Source: an uncultured Sphingomonadales bacterium (GTDB lineage Bacteria > Pseudomonadota > Alphaproteobacteria > Sphingomonadales > Sphingomonadaceae). Taken from it: 64,000 bases of DNA. The notes beneath the pieces were generated by a model that was not told the origin of the DNA, did not search any database, and worked only from the letters and a program-made list of their open reading frames with translations. The translations under genes were made by a program, and so were the position numbers. Below are positions 62,052 through 64,000 of the stretch, piece after piece (position 1 is the first letter of the stretch; every line of letters begins with the position of its first letter). The stretch lies in assembly GCA_903832325.1 (NCBI GenBank), contig CAILBC010000026.1, positions 124,001 through 188,000 of the forward strand. The letters are read 5' to 3'.

Positions 62052-63044
62052 TCATTCCCCCTCCAGCCGAAACCTCTGTGCCCAATCCCGGTCCGGCGCT
62101 CCATCCATCACCCCAATCTCCTCCGCGATCACGCGCGCGCGGGTTTGCCAGGGGCCGTGGGTTTTGTCGGTGGTGAGGGGGCCGGCGTGGCGGGCGATTA
62201 CGGTGCGTTGGAAGGTTATGGCGGCTTCGGGGGGGTATCCGGCCTGGGCGAGCAGCCATACGGAGAGGCGGTCGGCTTCGCGTTCGGTGCGGCGGGTGGT
62301 GGCGAGTGTGGCGGCGGGGGTTGCGGCGGCGGCTTCGATGGCGGATTGGTGGTCCAGCACGGCGTGGGCCATTTCGTGGGCGATCATGGCGGCGATCACG
62401 GCGGTATCGCCGCGGGCATAGGCCAGGTGGCGGCGGCCGATATGGACTTCGTCGCGGGTGGTCTCGGCATAGTCGCGGCGATCATCGACTTTCACGCGGA
62501 AACGGCAGACCGGCGCGGCGGGAAGGGCAAAGGTGTGGCCGTCCGCCGTTGTCAGGGTGACAGTGGCGGGGTCGGCAGGGGTGTCGAGCAGGGTTTGCAG
62601 CGCGTTGACCCGGTCAAACCGCGAACTGGCGGGCGGGGGCGGCATGGTGCCCACCGGGTGGCCGTCGATGGCCGCCACGGTGCTGTTCACCGCCAGGCCG
62701 GCGCGTGCGGCGGGGCCGGCATCGGCCAGTGCGCCCACGAAGATATCGCCGGTCAGGCCGTAAAACCGGCGCGCGAGCGCGGGATCGGCATATGTCGCCA
62801 CATCCTGCAGCATTATGCCGGTGCCGTGGCCGGTGCGCGCGCCGGCGCGGGTGCATTGCGCGGCATTGGCGGTTTGCAGGCGCCAGGCGATGCCTTGCAC
62901 CAGGGCATCATCGCGTTCCAGATCGTCCACCGGCTGGGCCATGGCAGGGCCGGCGGCCATACCTGCGATCTGCCCGGCGATCAGCAGCAGGCCGAAAAGG
63001 GCGTCAGTCAGGACGGGGCCCAGCGCGCGGGCCGGGCGGGGCAT
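62052..63044 (-). CDS. M48-family metalloprotease with PDZ-like domain, secreted
   Basis: 330 residues from ATG 63044, 10 bp after thiD. The signal sequence is VLTDALFGLLLIAGQIAGMA to AMAQP. A PDZ-like segment (about 97-170: GDIFVGALADAGPAARAGLA, VNSTVAAIDGHPVG) precedes the peptidase: zinc motif HEMAH at 223-227 and the third ligand in RRTEREADRLSVWLL (Glu about 257). Membership of the Oma1/BepA-like M48 group suggests periplasmic quality control. The order PDZ then protease is unusual, since most M48 proteins have TPR repeats instead. Confidence 0.88.
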   Translation of the reverse strand: MPRPARALGPVLTDALFGLLLIAGQIAGMAAGPAMAQPVDDLERDDALVQGIAWRLQTANAAQCTRAGARTGHGTGIMLQDVATYADPALARRFYGLTGDIFVGALADAGPAARAGLAVNSTVAAIDGHPVGTMPPPPASSRFDRVNALQTLLDTPADPATVTLTTADGHTFALPAAPVCRFRVKVDDRRDYAETTRDEVHIGRRHLAYARGDTAVIAAMIAHEMAHAVLDHQSAIEAAAATPAATLATTRRTEREADRLSVWLLAQAGYPPEAAITFQRTVIARHAGPLTTDKTHGPWQTRARVIAEEIGVMDGAPDRDWAQRFRLEGE

Positions 63045-63054
63045 CACCTGCGGC

Positions 63055-63822
63055 TCATGCACTTGCAGGGGCGGCGCGCGCCACCAGCGCGGCATGGCCC
63101 ATCGGGCCGTGGCCCTGGCCAAGGCCCGGTGCGGCAATCAGCGCGGCGCGCACCAGGGCGCGGGCCCGGGTGATTGCCTGATCCAGCGGCACGCCCACGC
63201 CCAGCAGGGTGGCGATGGCGCTCGACAGGGTGCAGCCGGTGCCGTGGGTGTGGCGCGTGGCGATGCGCGGATCGGTCCATACCCGGTCGGGCAGGCCGGG
63301 GCGGATCAGCCGGTCGGTCACATCGGGCCCATCGGCATCGCCGCCTTTGGCCAGGCACGCAATGCCGCGCGCGCGCATCGCCGCATCGCCGCCCAGCGCG
63401 GCCAGTTCGGGCACATTGGGCGTGGTGAGCGTTGCCAGCCGCATCAGCCGTTCGAACGCGGCGATCGTGGCGGCATCGGCCAGCACCGCGCCGCTGGTGG
63501 CGATCATCACCGGATCGAACACCACCGGCACGCCGAGCGATTCCAGCCGGTCGGCCACCACGGCGGCGATCTCGGGCGAACCCAGCATGCCGATTTTTAC
63601 CGCATCGACGCCGATATCGCCGATGCAGGCATCGATCTGCGCGGCGACCATGGCAGGATCGACCGCCTGAACCATGGTCACGCCGCAGGTGTTTTGCGCG
63701 GTCAGCGCGGTCAGCGCGGTCATCGCGTGGCCGCCCAGCAGGGTGATCGTCTTGATATCCGCCTGAATCCCGGCGCCGCCGCCCGAATCCGATCCGGCGA
63801 TGGACAGGATTCGTGCCGTCAT
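63055..63822 (-). CDS. thiD: Hydroxymethylpyrimidine/phosphomethylpyrimidine kinase
   Basis: 255 residues from MTARILSIAGSDSGGGAGIQ, the family N-terminus. ThiD phosphorylates HMP and HMP-P in thiamine synthesis. The ribokinase-like fold shows VDAVKIGMLGSPEIAAVVAD, VVFDPVMIATSGAVL and the anion hole GTGCTLSSAIA. The start overlaps the DUF1272 stop in ATGA. The frame upstream of 63822 is not used. The M48 gene follows closely, probably in one operon. Confidence 0.95.
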   Translation of the reverse strand: MTARILSIAGSDSGGGAGIQADIKTITLLGGHAMTALTALTAQNTCGVTMVQAVDPAMVAAQIDACIGDIGVDAVKIGMLGSPEIAAVVADRLESLGVPVVFDPVMIATSGAVLADAATIAAFERLMRLATLTTPNVPELAALGGDAAMRARGIACLAKGGDADGPDVTDRLIRPGLPDRVWTDPRIATRHTHGTGCTLSSAIATLLGVGVPLDQAITRARALVRAALIAAPGLGQGHGPMGHAALVARAAPASA

Positions 63823-63998
63823 GTCTGGTGATGCCGTTTGGTCGAGGGCGGGAATTTGGCGTGCAGCGCCCTGGCGCGGGTGGGGCGGTCCATCAGTTCG
63901 CCGCCGCAATTGGGGCAGCGATCATCCAGCGCATCGGCGCAGGGTGCGCAGAATGTGCATTCGAACGAGCAGATGAACGCGCCGGGGTCTTCGGCCGG
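63819..63998 (-). CDS. DUF1272 zinc-ribbon protein (partial, N-terminus outside)
   Basis: 59 residues to a TGA at 63819-63821, running off the window edge. It contains ICSFECTFCAPCADALDDRC followed by PNCGGEL, the cysteine-rich core of DUF1272, which should bind zinc. The basic tail MDRPTRARALHAKFPPSTKR is longer than in typical members. The stop overlaps the thiD start. Its function is unknown. Confidence 0.85.
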   Translation of the reverse strand, partial: PAEDPGAFICSFECTFCAPCADALDDRCPNCGGELMDRPTRARALHAKFPPSTKRHHQT

Positions 63999-64000
63999 CA

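Overview
The window is a GC-rich bacterial chromosome segment, dense with genes. It most resembles a sphingomonad (Sphingomonadales, Novosphingobium-like). The reasons are the exosortase-A-associated sugar genes, a PHA (polyhydroxyalkanoate) storage gene set, DUF2167, LptFG/LptCA, and a carotenoid locus of the aerobic anoxygenic phototroph type. The assignment is inference from gene content; no rRNA is present.

Layout. 1-10.6 kb holds housekeeping and envelope genes: recQ 3' end, beta-helix protein, xth-ribA, a LolA-like carrier, rpmG, uppP-ppk2, an M13 peptidase and an ABC exporter. 10.7-16.3 kb holds phaZ, an unknown membrane protein divergent from a TetR regulator with a nested-palindrome operator, DUF2167 with an M50 protease, and a MaoC hydratase. 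16.4-19.4 kb holds exosortase-A-associated glycan genes. 19.4-31.4 kb holds an unknown 605-residue membrane protein, gltBD, a Nudix gene with an N-terminal anomaly, aldehyde dehydrogenase, ung and rnd. 31.4-35.1 kb holds lptC-lptA facing lptF-lptG. 35.3-41.3 kb holds clpS, a phasin, phaC, an AlaC-type aminotransferase, a crotonase and tRNA-Cys. 41.4-44.3 kb holds a flavin/cupin/AhpD-like cassette divergent from a LysR regulator.

The most interesting region is 44.4-53.0 kb. CrtC, CrtF and CrtD (the 1-hydroxy/1-methoxy acyclic end-group pathway) and CrtY (beta-cyclase) surround a cytochrome P450 translationally coupled to an ATP-grasp ligase, and a 7-TM protein just upstream of crtD. Both divergent promoters in this block carry a TGTC-N10-GACA site, the consensus of the photosynthesis repressor PpsR/CrtJ: a perfect 18-bp palindrome abutting crtF, and a second site between the P450 and the 7-TM gene. 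The P450, ATP-grasp and membrane genes therefore look like part of the same light/oxygen regulon, and I predict an undescribed carotenoid (or photopigment) tailoring step.

53.3-60.1 kb holds a PQQ-type quinoprotein with its cytochrome c, a two-component system, a class A acid phosphatase and a LOG-family enzyme. 60.1-62.0 kb is visibly AT-richer, with an unknown GYHR-motif gene and a small ORF, and looks acquired. 62.0-64.0 kb returns to host composition with an M48 protease, thiD and a DUF1272 zinc-ribbon gene that runs off the end.

Throughout the window there are near-perfect 12-16 bp tandem duplications, mostly just outside genes or in low-complexity coding tails.
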